From positions 3,968,001-4,032,000 of the forward strand of contig NZ_CP107799.1 of NCBI RefSeq assembly GCF_041431135.1: a stretch of 64,000 bases of DNA. Reading direction: 5' to 3'. The notes beneath the pieces are model-generated. The model saw only the letters and a list, made by a program, of their open reading frames with translations, was not told where the DNA came from and ran no database searches. The translations under genes were made by a program, and so were the position numbers. Positions 7,578 to 16,006 of this stretch are shown here, in pieces (the stretch's first letter is position 1; every line of letters starts with the position of its first letter). The stretch is from Streptomyces sp. NBC_00554. GTDB lineage: Bacteria > Actinomycetota > Actinomycetes > Streptomycetales > Streptomycetaceae.

Positions 7578-8394
7578 GCCAATCGACTACGTGCACGGCT
7601 ACTCCGCCCACGAGACCCGCCGCCTCGGCGATCAGGCCGACACCCTGGCGGCCCTGCTGCACTCCGGCACGGCATACCCCGCGGGCAGCAAGGTTCTCGA
7701 GGTCGGCTGCGGGGTGGGGGCGCAGACGGTGCACCTGGTGACGGAGAGCCCGGAGGCGCACTTCGCCGCTGTCGACATCTCAGCCACTTCCCTCTCCCAG
7801 GCCCGCGCCCGCGTGAGCGCCCACGCCCCCGACGCACACGTTTCGTGGCACCAGGCGAACCTCTTCGAACTTCCCTTTCCCGACGCCGAGTTCGACCACC
7901 TCTTCGTCTGCTTCGTCCTGGAGCATCTCGCCGCCCCACGCCAGGCCCTCACCGCACTGCGCCGCGTCCTGCGCCCGGGCGGCACCCTCACCGTCATCGA
8001 GGGCGACCACGGCTCGGCGTTCTTCCACCCCGACAGCACCTACGCCCACGCGGCGATCGACTGTCAGATCCAACTCCAGTCCACGGCGGGCGGCGACGCC
8101 CTGCTCGGCCGCCAACTGCATCCACTCGTCACGGGCGCCGGTTACGAGGACGTCGTGGTCCGCCCCCGTACGGTCTACGCGGACAGCTCCCGCCCCACCC
8201 TGGTGAACGGCTTCACCCGCAACACCTTCATCGCGATGATCGAATCCGTACGCGAAGACGCCCTCGCCGGGGGCCTGACGACCCCGACGGACTGGGACCG
8301 GGGCATCAGGGACCTGCACCGCACGGCCACCGACGACGGCACGTTCCACTACACGTTCTTCAAGGCCCTCGCGGTGAATCCACCGGCCAGTTAG
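7570..8394 (+). CDS. SAM-dependent class I methyltransferase
   Basis: A 274-residue Rossmann-fold methyltransferase. Motif I is VLEVGCGVGAQT (about residues 40-51), the acidic residue after strand two is in AAVDIS, and the post-I region reads FPDAEFDHLFVCFVLEHL, the usual UbiE/Methyltransf_11 layout. Next come LRRVLRPGGTLTVIEGDHG and a helical C-terminal cap likely to bind the acceptor. The acceptor cannot be read from sequence. It is divergent from the MocR regulator, with TGGACCTGT direct repeats between them, so it is probably under that regulator's control. Confidence 0.85.
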   Translation: MTTPIDYVHGYSAHETRRLGDQADTLAALLHSGTAYPAGSKVLEVGCGVGAQTVHLVTESPEAHFAAVDISATSLSQARARVSAHAPDAHVSWHQANLFELPFPDAEFDHLFVCFVLEHLAAPRQALTALRRVLRPGGTLTVIEGDHGSAFFHPDSTYAHAAIDCQIQLQSTAGGDALLGRQLHPLVTGAGYEDVVVRPRTVYADSSRPTLVNGFTRNTFIAMIESVREDALAGGLTTPTDWDRGIRDLHRTATDDGTFHYTFFKALAVNPPAS

Positions 8395-8423
8395 CCGGCC
8401 CCGGTGAGCGTCCTCATCCCGTG

Positions 8424-9206
8424 CTACACCAGACGACGAGCCGTGGCCCACCGGGTCAGCTCGTGCCGGTTGGAGAGCTGCAACTTCCGCAGTACGGCGG
8501 AGACATGGGACTCGACCGTCTTGACGGAGATGAACAGCTGCTTGGCGATCTCCTTGTACGCGTAGCCGCGGGCGATGAGGCGGAGGACCTCGCGCTCGCG
8601 CTGGGTGAGACGGTCGAGGTCCTCGTCGACGGGCGGGGCGTCGGTCGAGGCGAACGCGTCGAGGACGAATCCGGCCAGGCGGGGCGAGAAGACCGCGTCG
8701 CCGTCCTGGACGCGGAAGATGGAGTCCACGAGGTCCGTACCGGTGATCGTCTTGGTGACATAGCCCCGGGCGCCACCGCGGATCACACCGATGACGTCCT
8801 CCGCGGCGTCCGACACGGACAGCGCGAGGAAGCGGACCGGCTGCTCGGCGTCGGCCATCAACGGGGCGCAACGGCGCAGCACTTCGACACCGCCGCCGCC
8901 CGGCAGGTGGACGTCGAGCAGAACGACCTCGGGCCGGGTGGCCGTGATGACCGTGACCGCCTGATCGACGTCCGCGGCCTCACCGACCACCTCGACGCCG
9001 GTCCGCTCGGTCTCGCCGATCTCGGCCTGAACGCCCGTACGGAACATGCGGTGGTCGTCGACGAGCACAACCCGCGCATGACGCCCACTCCCGGCGGCGG
9101 CCGACCCGGCCTTGTTCGCGGCCTCTCCGGATGCGGCGGCAGCCGAAGGGGTCTCCTCCGCACCGGCAGAACTGCCGGACTCCACAGGCCCATTCGTGTC
9201 ACTCAT
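8424..9206 (-). CDS. LuxR/NarL-family response regulator of the PspC-kinase pair
   Basis: 260 residues. An Ala/Gly/Ser-rich tail (1-42) precedes the receiver domain (about 43-165), which has the DD pair in LVDDHRMF, phospho-acceptor Asp98 in LLDVHLP and the conserved Lys in YVTKTI. A NarL-type helix-turn-helix follows (LTQREREVLRLIARGYAYKEIA, about 195-258). Its ATG overlaps the kinase stop as ATGA, so the two genes are translationally coupled and form one two-component system. The neighbouring PspC-domain proteins suggest a membrane or cell-envelope stress signal. The unusually long disordered N-terminal extension is not typical of the family. Confidence 0.92.
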   Translation of the reverse strand: MSDTNGPVESGSSAGAEETPSAAAASGEAANKAGSAAAGSGRHARVVLVDDHRMFRTGVQAEIGETERTGVEVVGEAADVDQAVTVITATRPEVVLLDVHLPGGGGVEVLRRCAPLMADAEQPVRFLALSVSDAAEDVIGVIRGGARGYVTKTITGTDLVDSIFRVQDGDAVFSPRLAGFVLDAFASTDAPPVDEDLDRLTQREREVLRLIARGYAYKEIAKQLFISVKTVESHVSAVLRKLQLSNRHELTRWATARRLV

Positions 9207-10546
9207 GACGTCTTCTCCGCCCTCTCCATCTCCAGCTCGACCTCCGTGCCGCCGTCCGGCACCGCGCGCAGCCGCGCCGTGCCGCCGTTGCGCTCCATGC
9301 GGCCGATGATCGATTCTCTGACGCCCATGCGGTCGGCGGGTATCGAGTCGAGGTCGAAGCCGGGGCCGCGGTCACGAACGGACACGAAGACCGTCCTGCC
9401 CTCGACTTCGGCGAAGACCTGTACCGCGCCGCCCTCGCCACCGTACTTGGCCGCGTTCACCATCGCTTCCCGCGCGGCCTGCATCTGTGCGGTGATGCCC
9501 TCGTCGAGCGGGCAGTCGCCGACGACCACGACCTCGATGGGGACGCCGTGCTTGTCCTCGACCTCCGCGGCATTGCGCCGGACCGCCTCGGCGAGGGTGT
9601 CGGGCTCCTCGGCCTCGTCCTTGCCGGTGCCCTCCGGTTTGTAGAGCCAGGTGCGCAGGTCGCGCTCCTGGGCGCGGGCCAGGCGGCGCACCTCGTTCCC
9701 GTTGTCCGCGTTGCGCTGGATCAGGGTCAGGGTGTGCAGCACCGAGTCGTGGACATGGGCGGCGACTTCCGCCCGCTCCTGGGCGCGGATACGCATCAGG
9801 CGCTCTTCGGAGAGGTCCTGTGTCATGCGTACGAGATAGGGGCCGGCGAGCAGCGCTATGCCGACCAGGACGGCGAGTGCCGCCTGGAGGACGGAGCCGA
9901 GGTGGGCGGCCGAGCCCTGGAGGACGAATATCCCGGAGACTCCGGCGGTGACCAGCAGGACACCCGCAGCGGAACGCAGCAGCGTGAGCGTACGACGGCG
10001 GCGGCCGACCTCCACCCAGCGGGCCCGCCGCGCGTTGTCCGCCTGGCGCCAGACGAGGGCGACGCCCGCGCCGACGAGCACCGTCGGCCACAGATACGCC
10101 TTCGCTCCGCCGCCGAGGTTCACATTGCCGACGAAGACCATGGCCACGACGACCATGAGGAGCAGGGCGACGATCTGTCCCTTGTCCGGCTTGCGGGCCA
10201 CGAGCCTGCGGCGGCCGTCGGGGGCGGTCTCGGTGGAGATGCCCGGCGTACGCCCCGCACCGACCGGGCCGACTCCTCCGACCCCGCCGACGCCGAGCGG
10301 CACGAAGAACCAGAACGCGGCATAGAGCAGGGCCCCCAGCCCGTCCGCCATGAACAGGCCGACGAACACGAGCCGCACCCAGATCACGGGCAGCCCGAGA
10401 TGCCCGGCGAGCCCTCGCGCCACGCCCCCGAGCCAGCGTCCGTCGCTGCTGCGGTAGAGCTTGCGCGGGGGCCGCGGGGCGTCCAGTGGCATGGCTGCGG
10501 CTTCCGGCATGCCATCGATGTTCACACGCCCGGCGGGCCCGGGCAT
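9203..10546 (-). CDS. PspC-domain sensor histidine kinase
   Basis: 447 residues. An N-terminal PspC domain (about 28-90, KLYRSSDGRWLGGVARGLAGHLGL) includes its own membrane helix. Three to four further helices follow (to ~235). A HisKA_3-type segment has the phospho-acceptor His266 in AAHVHDSVLHTL, and the HATPase domain has the N-box AAREAMVNAAKYGG and G-box RDRGPGF. It phosphorylates the regulator encoded immediately downstream, with an ATGA overlap. PspC fused to a NarL-type kinase is an actinobacterial arrangement that parallels LiaFSR envelope-stress systems (inference). Starts at 10510 or 10492 are also possible. It is divergent from a second PspC protein at 10799. Confidence 0.92.
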   Translation of the reverse strand: MPGPAGRVNIDGMPEAAAMPLDAPRPPRKLYRSSDGRWLGGVARGLAGHLGLPVIWVRLVFVGLFMADGLGALLYAAFWFFVPLGVGGVGGVGPVGAGRTPGISTETAPDGRRRLVARKPDKGQIVALLLMVVVAMVFVGNVNLGGGAKAYLWPTVLVGAGVALVWRQADNARRARWVEVGRRRRTLTLLRSAAGVLLVTAGVSGIFVLQGSAAHLGSVLQAALAVLVGIALLAGPYLVRMTQDLSEERLMRIRAQERAEVAAHVHDSVLHTLTLIQRNADNGNEVRRLARAQERDLRTWLYKPEGTGKDEAEEPDTLAEAVRRNAAEVEDKHGVPIEVVVVGDCPLDEGITAQMQAAREAMVNAAKYGGEGGAVQVFAEVEGRTVFVSVRDRGPGFDLDSIPADRMGVRESIIGRMERNGGTARLRAVPDGGTEVELEMERAEKTS

Positions 10547-10571
10547 CAGGGTCGACCCCCGAGACTCCCCT

Positions 10572-10646
10572 GATCTTCGAGAAACCGCCGCCTGACCTTC
10601 GAACGCCCGGTGTCCGACCCCGGGAAATCCGGCAGTCGATCTTCGA
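10572..10646. promoter_or_regulatory. Three GAYCTTCGA direct repeats, phased by 22 bp
   Basis: GATCTTCGA at 10572-10580, GACCTTCGA at 10594-10602 and GATCTTCGA at 10638-10646 start 22 and 44 bp apart, i.e. whole multiples of two helical turns. They lie between the divergent PspC-kinase/regulator operon and the PspC gene. They are plausible binding sites for the LuxR regulator controlling both directions. Confidence 0.5.
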
Positions 10647-10798
10647 CGAACCGACCGCCGATCCCCGGAAACCGGGTGATCGAACAGTTCCCCTCCGCCC
10701 TCCTCCCGCCCCCTCCTCTCCCCGTCAGGGCCGAAATCAGGGTTCGGCCAGGGTCATCCCGACTGCCGTTGCGCCTCCCCGCCCGTCACGATGGACGC

Positions 10799-12187
10799 AT
10801 GACAGATCACCAGCACGCGGCGGCGGAGCCGGACCCCGGCCCCGGCCCGGGCGCCCCACCACCGGGCACCGGGCCGCGCGACGCCGTGCCGCCCGCCACA
10901 GGTGAGGAGCCGCACGCGCCCGAGGTCCCCCGCAAGTTCCGTCGCGACCGGCGGCACAAGATGCTGGGCGGGGTGTGCGCCGGACTGGGGCGGCAGTGCG
11001 ACATGGACCCGGTGATCTTCCGGATCGTGCTCGCGGTGCTCTCCGCGACCGGCGGCCTCGGCCTCATCTTCTACGGCTTCGTCTGGCTGTTCGTCCCCTT
11101 CGACGACGACGAGGAGAACGAGGTACGGAAGCTCCTGACCGGCCGCGTGGACGGCCAGGCGCTGGCGGCCGTGCTCTTCGCCCTGGTCGGCTGCGGAGTG
11201 TTCCTCTCGATGATCAACAACGGCGGGGTGCTGACCTTCGCCGTGGTCCTCGCCCTGCTCCTGGCGGGCGCCGGGTTCTGGTCGCAGCAGCGCGGCGCCC
11301 CCGACCCCGACCCGCTCGCCGCCCAGGCCGTGGCCGACGCCCCGCCGGAGGCACAGGCACCGCCCGTCCCCGCCTCCTACCCCTCCTGGTGGCGCGACCC
11401 GATCATCAAGGACGGCTCCCATGTCGGCGGTACCGGCTATCTGTGGGGCCCGAGAGACGCCCGGAACCGAGATGTGGCGGCCGCACTCAACATCGCCCGG
11501 GGCACAAGCCGCCCGGACATACGCACGGCATGGCAGCCGCAGCCGAAGCCACCCGGCCCGCGCTGGATCGGCGGCTGGGTGCTCGTGCTCGCGCTCGTCG
11601 CGGGCATCCTCGGCACCAGCCTGACCTGGGAAGAACACACGCTGGGCACCAGCCTGCAGACCGGCCTGGCCAGTGCGCTGATCGTGTTCGGCCTGGGCAT
11701 CGCGATCAGCGCGTTCAAGGGCCGTACGGGCGCAGGCTCGATCTTCCTCGCGATACTCACCGCGGGCCTGCTCGCCGCCTCCGCCGCACTCCCCAAGGAC
11801 ATCAGCACGCACTGGGTACGAACGGAGTGGACCCCGACCACCGCGGCCCAAGTGAAGGAGACCTACGACCTCGGCACAGGCGTGGGCACCCTGGACCTGA
11901 CCAACCTCGACCTCGCCAAGGGCCAGACCCTGTCGACGAACGCGGAGGTGGGTGTGGGCCAGCTCAAGGTGATCGTCCCGAAGGATCTGACCGTGAACCT
12001 GACCGTCGATGTCGGCGTCGGAGACATCCAGTTGCCGGGCGACGACAAGAAGGACGTGGACGTGGCACCGGGCAAGCACAAGAGCGTGACACTGTCGCCC
12101 ACGACCGCCGACAAGAACGGCGGCACCCTCGACCTCGACCTCCAGGTCGGCGTGGGCCAGGCGGAGGTGACCCGTGCCACGTCATGA
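10799..12187 (+). CDS. PspC-domain membrane protein with LiaF-like C-terminus
   Basis: 462 residues. After a Pro/Glu-rich tail comes a PspC domain (about 45-110, RRDRRHKMLGGVCAGLGRQCDMD). Further membrane helices follow (about 125-160 and 255-325). The C-terminus (about 345-460) has the repetitive VGVGTLDLTN / VGVGDIQLPG / VGVGQAEV beta pattern seen in LiaF-type cell-wall-active-antibiotic response proteins. It is probably an accessory sensor or inhibitor for the divergent PspC kinase and LuxR regulator (inference). The start at 10799 is preferred over 10610: the intervening sequence is promoter-like, CACGAT lies about 6-7 bp before the ATG, and no SD is seen, so the mRNA may be leaderless. 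The stop overlaps the next gene by 14 bp. Confidence 0.85.
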   Translation: MTDHQHAAAEPDPGPGPGAPPPGTGPRDAVPPATGEEPHAPEVPRKFRRDRRHKMLGGVCAGLGRQCDMDPVIFRIVLAVLSATGGLGLIFYGFVWLFVPFDDDEENEVRKLLTGRVDGQALAAVLFALVGCGVFLSMINNGGVLTFAVVLALLLAGAGFWSQQRGAPDPDPLAAQAVADAPPEAQAPPVPASYPSWWRDPIIKDGSHVGGTGYLWGPRDARNRDVAAALNIARGTSRPDIRTAWQPQPKPPGPRWIGGWVLVLALVAGILGTSLTWEEHTLGTSLQTGLASALIVFGLGIAISAFKGRTGAGSIFLAILTAGLLAASAALPKDISTHWVRTEWTPTTAAQVKETYDLGTGVGTLDLTNLDLAKGQTLSTNAEVGVGQLKVIVPKDLTVNLTVDVGVGDIQLPGDDKKDVDVAPGKHKSVTLSPTTADKNGGTLDLDLQVGVGQAEVTRATS

Positions 12188-12410
12188 GTTCCAGCCGGGA
12201 AAGCTGGTCGCGGGTTCCTTCCTCACTCTCGCGGGCGTCGTCTACGCGGGCGACGCGGGCGGCCTCTGGGAAACACCGTGGTTCGCGATCATCCCCATAG
12301 TCACGGTCGGCCTCTGCCTAGCGGGCACGGTGGCACTGCTGACCCACGCCATACGCAGACGCCGAGCAGCTCGCCGGGACCCTGCAACCGCGGTGGGCAA
12401 GGGAGGGTAG
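12174..12410 (+). CDS. Small two-helix membrane protein in the PspC operon
   Basis: 78 residues from GTG at 12174, overlapping the end of the PspC/LiaF-like gene by 14 bp, which implies translational coupling. Two hydrophobic stretches (about residues 10-25 and 34-58) flank an Asp/Gly/Trp loop. The C-terminal tail is Arg-rich (AIRRRRAARRD), suggesting a cytoplasmic end. No recognisable domain. It is likely an accessory membrane component of the PspC envelope-stress module. Confidence 0.75.
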   Translation: MPRHEFQPGKLVAGSFLTLAGVVYAGDAGGLWETPWFAIIPIVTVGLCLAGTVALLTHAIRRRRAARRDPATAVGKGG

Positions 12411-12491
12411 ACCGGGAACGGACACCCACGGACGTCACCGAACGCCCACGGACCGCACGACCCCGTCGGCGTTGGCCGGTGTCGCCGATGG

Positions 12492-13022
12492 CTAGCGATA
12501 GCCCCCGGCCCGTTGCCTACGCCTGGCCCTCAACGCCGCATCCACGGAGAACACCGACGCACCGGCCAGAACCAGCGGCAGCCAGGCCATCAGGTAGATC
12601 AGGTCATTGCCGTAGTAGTACGGGTCGGCGGCCCAGCTCACGGTCAGCCACAGGCTGAGCGAGATGAGGGCACCGCCGAACGCGGCGAGGCGGGCCAGCA
12701 GGCCGATCAGTGTGCCGATCCCGACGGCGAGCTCACCGAAGGCAATCGCATAACCGAAGCCGACCGGATTCTTCAGCGACAGATCCACAAGCGCCGGGAT
12801 CGCCGAGGAGTCCCGGACCCCGCGCATCATGTCGCCGATCGAGCCGGCGCCGGAGTCCGACATGAACGCGCTGTCGGTGAGTTTGTCCAGGCCCGCGTAG
12901 ATGAAGGTGACGCCGAGGAAGACCCGTAGAGGAAGCAGGGCGTAACGGGTGGCAGTGTCCCGCCAGTCCCGCCCCCCATCGAGATAGGGGCTCGGTGTGT
13001 CCGTCCGAATACCGTGAGTCAT
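12492..13022 (-). CDS. DoxX-family membrane protein
   Basis: 176 residues with four predicted membrane helices. The DoxX signature is clear: LLPLRVFLGVTFIYAGLDKL near residue 30 and AIAFGELAVGIGTLIGLLARLAAFGGALI near residue 105, followed by WAADPYYYGNDLIYLMAWLPLVLAG. DoxX proteins are membrane subunits associated with quinone or thiol redox reactions and oxidative-stress complexes (family knowledge). No partner gene lies nearby, so the specific role is open. The ATG at 13022 is chosen over 13064 because the upstream residues are Arg-rich and not conserved-looking; GGAGAG lies 3-4 bases before it. Confidence 0.88.
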   Translation of the reverse strand: MTHGIRTDTPSPYLDGGRDWRDTATRYALLPLRVFLGVTFIYAGLDKLTDSAFMSDSGAGSIGDMMRGVRDSSAIPALVDLSLKNPVGFGYAIAFGELAVGIGTLIGLLARLAAFGGALISLSLWLTVSWAADPYYYGNDLIYLMAWLPLVLAGASVFSVDAALRARRRQRAGGYR

Positions 13023-13169
13023 CGCTCTCCGCCGCCTCTCGCCCGCGTGCCGTTGACCCCTCAACAGACCATACGTACGACAGCAGGCCCCCGCTCAAGA
13101 CTCGGGGTGCCCGTTTTCCTTCACACCCTCCAGTGACCAGAGCGATATGGCCACCCGGCGCGGGTGTCC

Positions 13170-13372
13170 GGGCCGATTTCTTTCGCCCCCTCCGCCCCTA
13201 CCCAACCCGAACCTGGGGGCTCCGCCCCCAGACCCCCGCTCGCCCGAAGGGCTCGTCCTCAAACGCCGGACGGGCTGAAAGATCTCCCCCGGGCGGGCTG
13301 ACGAGTGCGGCCCCCACGGGTGGGCGGGGGATCGGGACGGCACCACCGAGTCCTCAAACGCCGCCCGGCCGA
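13170..13372. repeat. Streptomyces-type intergenic repetitive element
   Basis: The 560-bp gene-free stretch 13023-13584 contains a T-run/C-rich block, a GGGGGCT-CCG-CCCCC hairpin (about 13217-13233), and the phrase CTCGTCCTCAAACGCCGGAC (13251-13270). A second imperfect copy begins CGAGTCCTCAAACGCC (about 13346). Sequences of this kind recur between genes in many Streptomyces genomes (from memory). No coding signal was seen. Confidence 0.5.
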
Positions 13373-13584
13373 GAACGCACCCGCCCCACACCTACACCCC
13401 TAGCCGCCCACGCGCCCGCAGCCACATACGCACGGGAGGGGCCGGGGGCCGGTACATCAAATGCCCGTCGCGTACGTTCGCGTCACCGGACGCTTCCCTG
13501 CTCGGCCAAGGTCTGATCCGTCGGCGACGGGCGGATGTACCGGCCCCCGGCCCCGACCCATCCAACCCCAGGGCGCAACGCCCC

Positions 13585-14994
13585 TCAATCCGTCACATCA
13601 ATCACGCACCGATTCGTCTCCACCCCCGCAGCCGTAACCACCTGCACCTCCACCCGCCCCGGCTCCACATCCACCGGCACAGGCACCGTAAGCACCGCAT
13701 CCGTGGGATTACTGAACCCCCCGGCCACGGGAACCAACGGCACATGGACATGCACCGGCCCGATCCGCACCACCATCCGGGACAGCCGGTCCGCGGTCCC
13801 CGCGCCGGGCGGCACGAACCCGGCCCCCCGGATCTCGATGTCGTCACCGGTCCGGATGGGCGCGTCGAGGTCCCCCGCCTCACGGGCGCGGACGACGGAG
13901 AGGATCACCGGCCGCCCGCCCTCGGCCCACTTCCCGGCGAGATAGGTGGCGGCGGACACAAGGACCAGCACCGCCAGCCCCCACGGCAGATCCGGCAGCT
14001 GCGAGGGCCGCCGCGCCAGCCGCACCGCCGCGAACACGAGAGCAACCGCACAGATCACGACGTACTGGATGTCCGCGAAGGACCCCCGCCCGGAGTCGTC
14101 GGTCAGGAGATCGGACGCCCGCGGCCGATCCGCCCGCACCTTCTGCAACCGCTGCCCGAGCACCCGCAGCCCCACCACCCGCCGCACCAGCACAGCAATC
14201 CCGCACACCACGGCAACAACGGTCACCACACCAGCACCACGGGCGAGTTCAAGCCCGGCAATCAGCTCGTCGCGCGTGCCATGCGCGGAGGCAGCAGCCA
14301 GCTGCCCCACCAGCACAAGGACGGCGTACACGACAAACAGCACCCAACCCCCCGCCACCACACGCGAGGTGGAGAGCCGGTTGTCCTCGCCGATGAGAGG
14401 CGCGAGGGCACCACCCCGCGCCCGGTGCAGATACCCCGCACCGGTCAACGCCCCGCTCACCACAAGCGCGGCAAGCAGCCCGGCAGTCCGCGCGGCAGAC
14501 CACCCCGCCCCGATCGCGGTGAGCGCCTGCACCAGGAGCAGCGCGACGGCAACTCCCCACACCGCGTAGGCGGTACGCCGCCACATCCGCCCGAGCCACG
14601 CCTCACCGTCGAGGCGCCCGCGCTCGGCGACGACGTCCGCGGACTGGGTCAGTTCGTCCGAGACCCACTGCCGGGACGCGGACGCCGAGTGGGCGACGGC
14701 GGCGGGCAGCCCCTGCCCGGACGCCAACTGGTCGCGCTTCGCGAGGAATTCGGCGACAGCCCGCCGATGCCCCTCGCGCGCCCCGTGCGGACAGTCCCCG
14801 CAGGTGCACCCACCGCCGTGCACGCCCTGCCCGGAACCCTGACCTGCGCCGAGCCCGTCACCGCGCCCCGCGCCCCGCCCCGAACCACGCTCCACGCCGT
14901 GTCTCGCCTCCTGCACCGCCACGTCCGCTGCCGCCTTCCCCACACCAAGAACTCCCGTGCGGCCAGACCATCCGTACGCCTGACTGCCGTACAA
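13585..14994 (-). CDS. Multipass membrane protein with Ig-like C-terminus, function unknown
   Basis: Up to 469 residues. The N-terminus is Gly/Arg-rich and carries a cysteine cluster, CTCGDCPHGAREGH (about residues 62-75), that could bind a metal. A soluble helical part follows. There are six or more membrane helices (about 155-365), two of them close to the end of this block (FADIQYVVICAVALVFAAVRLA and LPWGLAVLVLVSAATYLAG, in part). The C-terminal ~100 residues are beta-rich (GDDIEIRGAGFVPPGAG), resembling an Ig/TIG-like fold outside the membrane. The start is uncertain: TTG at 14994 gives the longest frame, and GTG codons 50-80 bp downstream are alternatives. It is divergent from the DUF4429 gene. 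I do not recognise the family. Confidence 0.75.
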   Translation of the reverse strand: MYGSQAYGWSGRTGVLGVGKAAADVAVQEARHGVERGSGRGAGRGDGLGAGQGSGQGVHGGGCTCGDCPHGAREGHRRAVAEFLAKRDQLASGQGLPAAVAHSASASRQWVSDELTQSADVVAERGRLDGEAWLGRMWRRTAYAVWGVAVALLLVQALTAIGAGWSAARTAGLLAALVVSGALTGAGYLHRARGGALAPLIGEDNRLSTSRVVAGGWVLFVVYAVLVLVGQLAAASAHGTRDELIAGLELARGAGVVTVVAVVCGIAVLVRRVVGLRVLGQRLQKVRADRPRASDLLTDDSGRGSFADIQYVVICAVALVFAAVRLARRPSQLPDLPWGLAVLVLVSAATYLAGKWAEGGRPVILSVVRAREAGDLDAPIRTGDDIEIRGAGFVPPGAGTADRLSRMVVRIGPVHVHVPLVPVAGGFSNPTDAVLTVPVPVDVEPGRVEVQVVTAAGVETNRCVIDVTD

Positions 14995-15120
14995 CTGCCT
15001 TAAAACTGCGTCGCGATGACAGCGAATTGTGCCGTACGAAACACGGCCCGCGTCCGGCAGGTCTGGTCAGCGCGGGTGAAGCGCGGGCGCCCGTGTTGAC
15101 CCGGCTGCGAGAATTTGCGT

Positions 15121-16002
15121 ATGGCCGAGATCATCCAGCGCGACGGGACCTGGGTCTTCGACGGCAGCACGGTCAGGATCACGCCGGGACTGCACCGCTC
15201 CGTGCCGCTGTTCCGGCAGACGTACGGGGAGGTCGCGGTTCCCCTGGAGGCGATCGCCGGCATCGTCTACGAGCCCGAACGCAAGCGCGGCCGCCTGCGG
15301 CTGAGCCTGCGCGAGGGCGCCGACCCGCTTCTCCAGGCGACCGGCGGCCGGCTGCCCGAGGCGGCGGACCCGTACCGGCTGGCGGTCGACATCGACCGTT
15401 CCGGGGTCGCGGAGTACGTCGCCGAGGAGATCCGCCGCGCGCTGCTCCTCGACCAGATCCCCAAGGAGCCGACGAAGGGGTACCTCCTTCCGGGCCCGCC
15501 CGTTCCCGTCTCCGTCCGCTCCAGTGACGGCACGGTGTCGTTCGACGGGACGCAGGTGCGGATCGACTGGGCGGACACCTCCGACCGGGTCAAGCGGGCG
15601 ACGGGCCCGCGGATCATCGCGGTGAGCGACCTCGCACAGGTCGAGTGGCTGCCCAACTCCGGTTACGAGGACGGTTTTCTGCGCTTCGTGACCGGCGAGA
15701 CCGTCTTCTCGAAGCTGCCGCCCGAGAAGGACCCGTACTCCCTCGACCTGTGGGGCAACACCCACCGCGACCTCCTGACGGCTCTGGTCGCCACCGCCGT
15801 CACCGCCCGCTTGCCGCATCCGTCCACCCGCACGGGCGAGTACGTGGACCGCCCCCACCTCAGGGCCGCCGTACCGCCTCCGGCCGACCATCACGACGTA
15901 CTCCTGCGCCGTCTGCGGGAGTTGGGCGAACTGCACCGCGACGGCGTACTCACGGACGAGGAGTTCGCGGCGACGAAGGCGGCGGTGCTCCGCGGTTTCT
16001 GA
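15121..16002 (+). CDS. DUF4429 domain protein with C-terminal SHOCT motif
   Basis: 293 residues. Two related halves (about 1-100 and 120-225) each begin with a G-T-(W/V)-x-F-D-G-(S/T)-x-V-R-I pattern and run through a beta-rich PH-like fold, matching the duplicated DUF4429 layout. The last ~35 residues, LLRRLRELGELHRDGVLTDEEFAATKAAVL in part, form a SHOCT helix pair common at the ends of actinobacterial membrane-associated proteins. The molecular role is unknown. ATG at 15121 is preferred to TTG at 15115. The stop is 4 bp from the convergent aldolase stop. Confidence 0.85.
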   Translation: MAEIIQRDGTWVFDGSTVRITPGLHRSVPLFRQTYGEVAVPLEAIAGIVYEPERKRGRLRLSLREGADPLLQATGGRLPEAADPYRLAVDIDRSGVAEYVAEEIRRALLLDQIPKEPTKGYLLPGPPVPVSVRSSDGTVSFDGTQVRIDWADTSDRVKRATGPRIIAVSDLAQVEWLPNSGYEDGFLRFVTGETVFSKLPPEKDPYSLDLWGNTHRDLLTALVATAVTARLPHPSTRTGEYVDRPHLRAAVPPPADHHDVLLRRLRELGELHRDGVLTDEEFAATKAAVLRGF

Positions 16003-16006
16003 CCCT

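Noticed and set aside
7278..9644. 788-codon plus-strand frame across the methyltransferase and regulator genes
   Set aside because: It overlaps three well-supported genes in other frames and is rich in Arg/Pro/His with no conserved segment.
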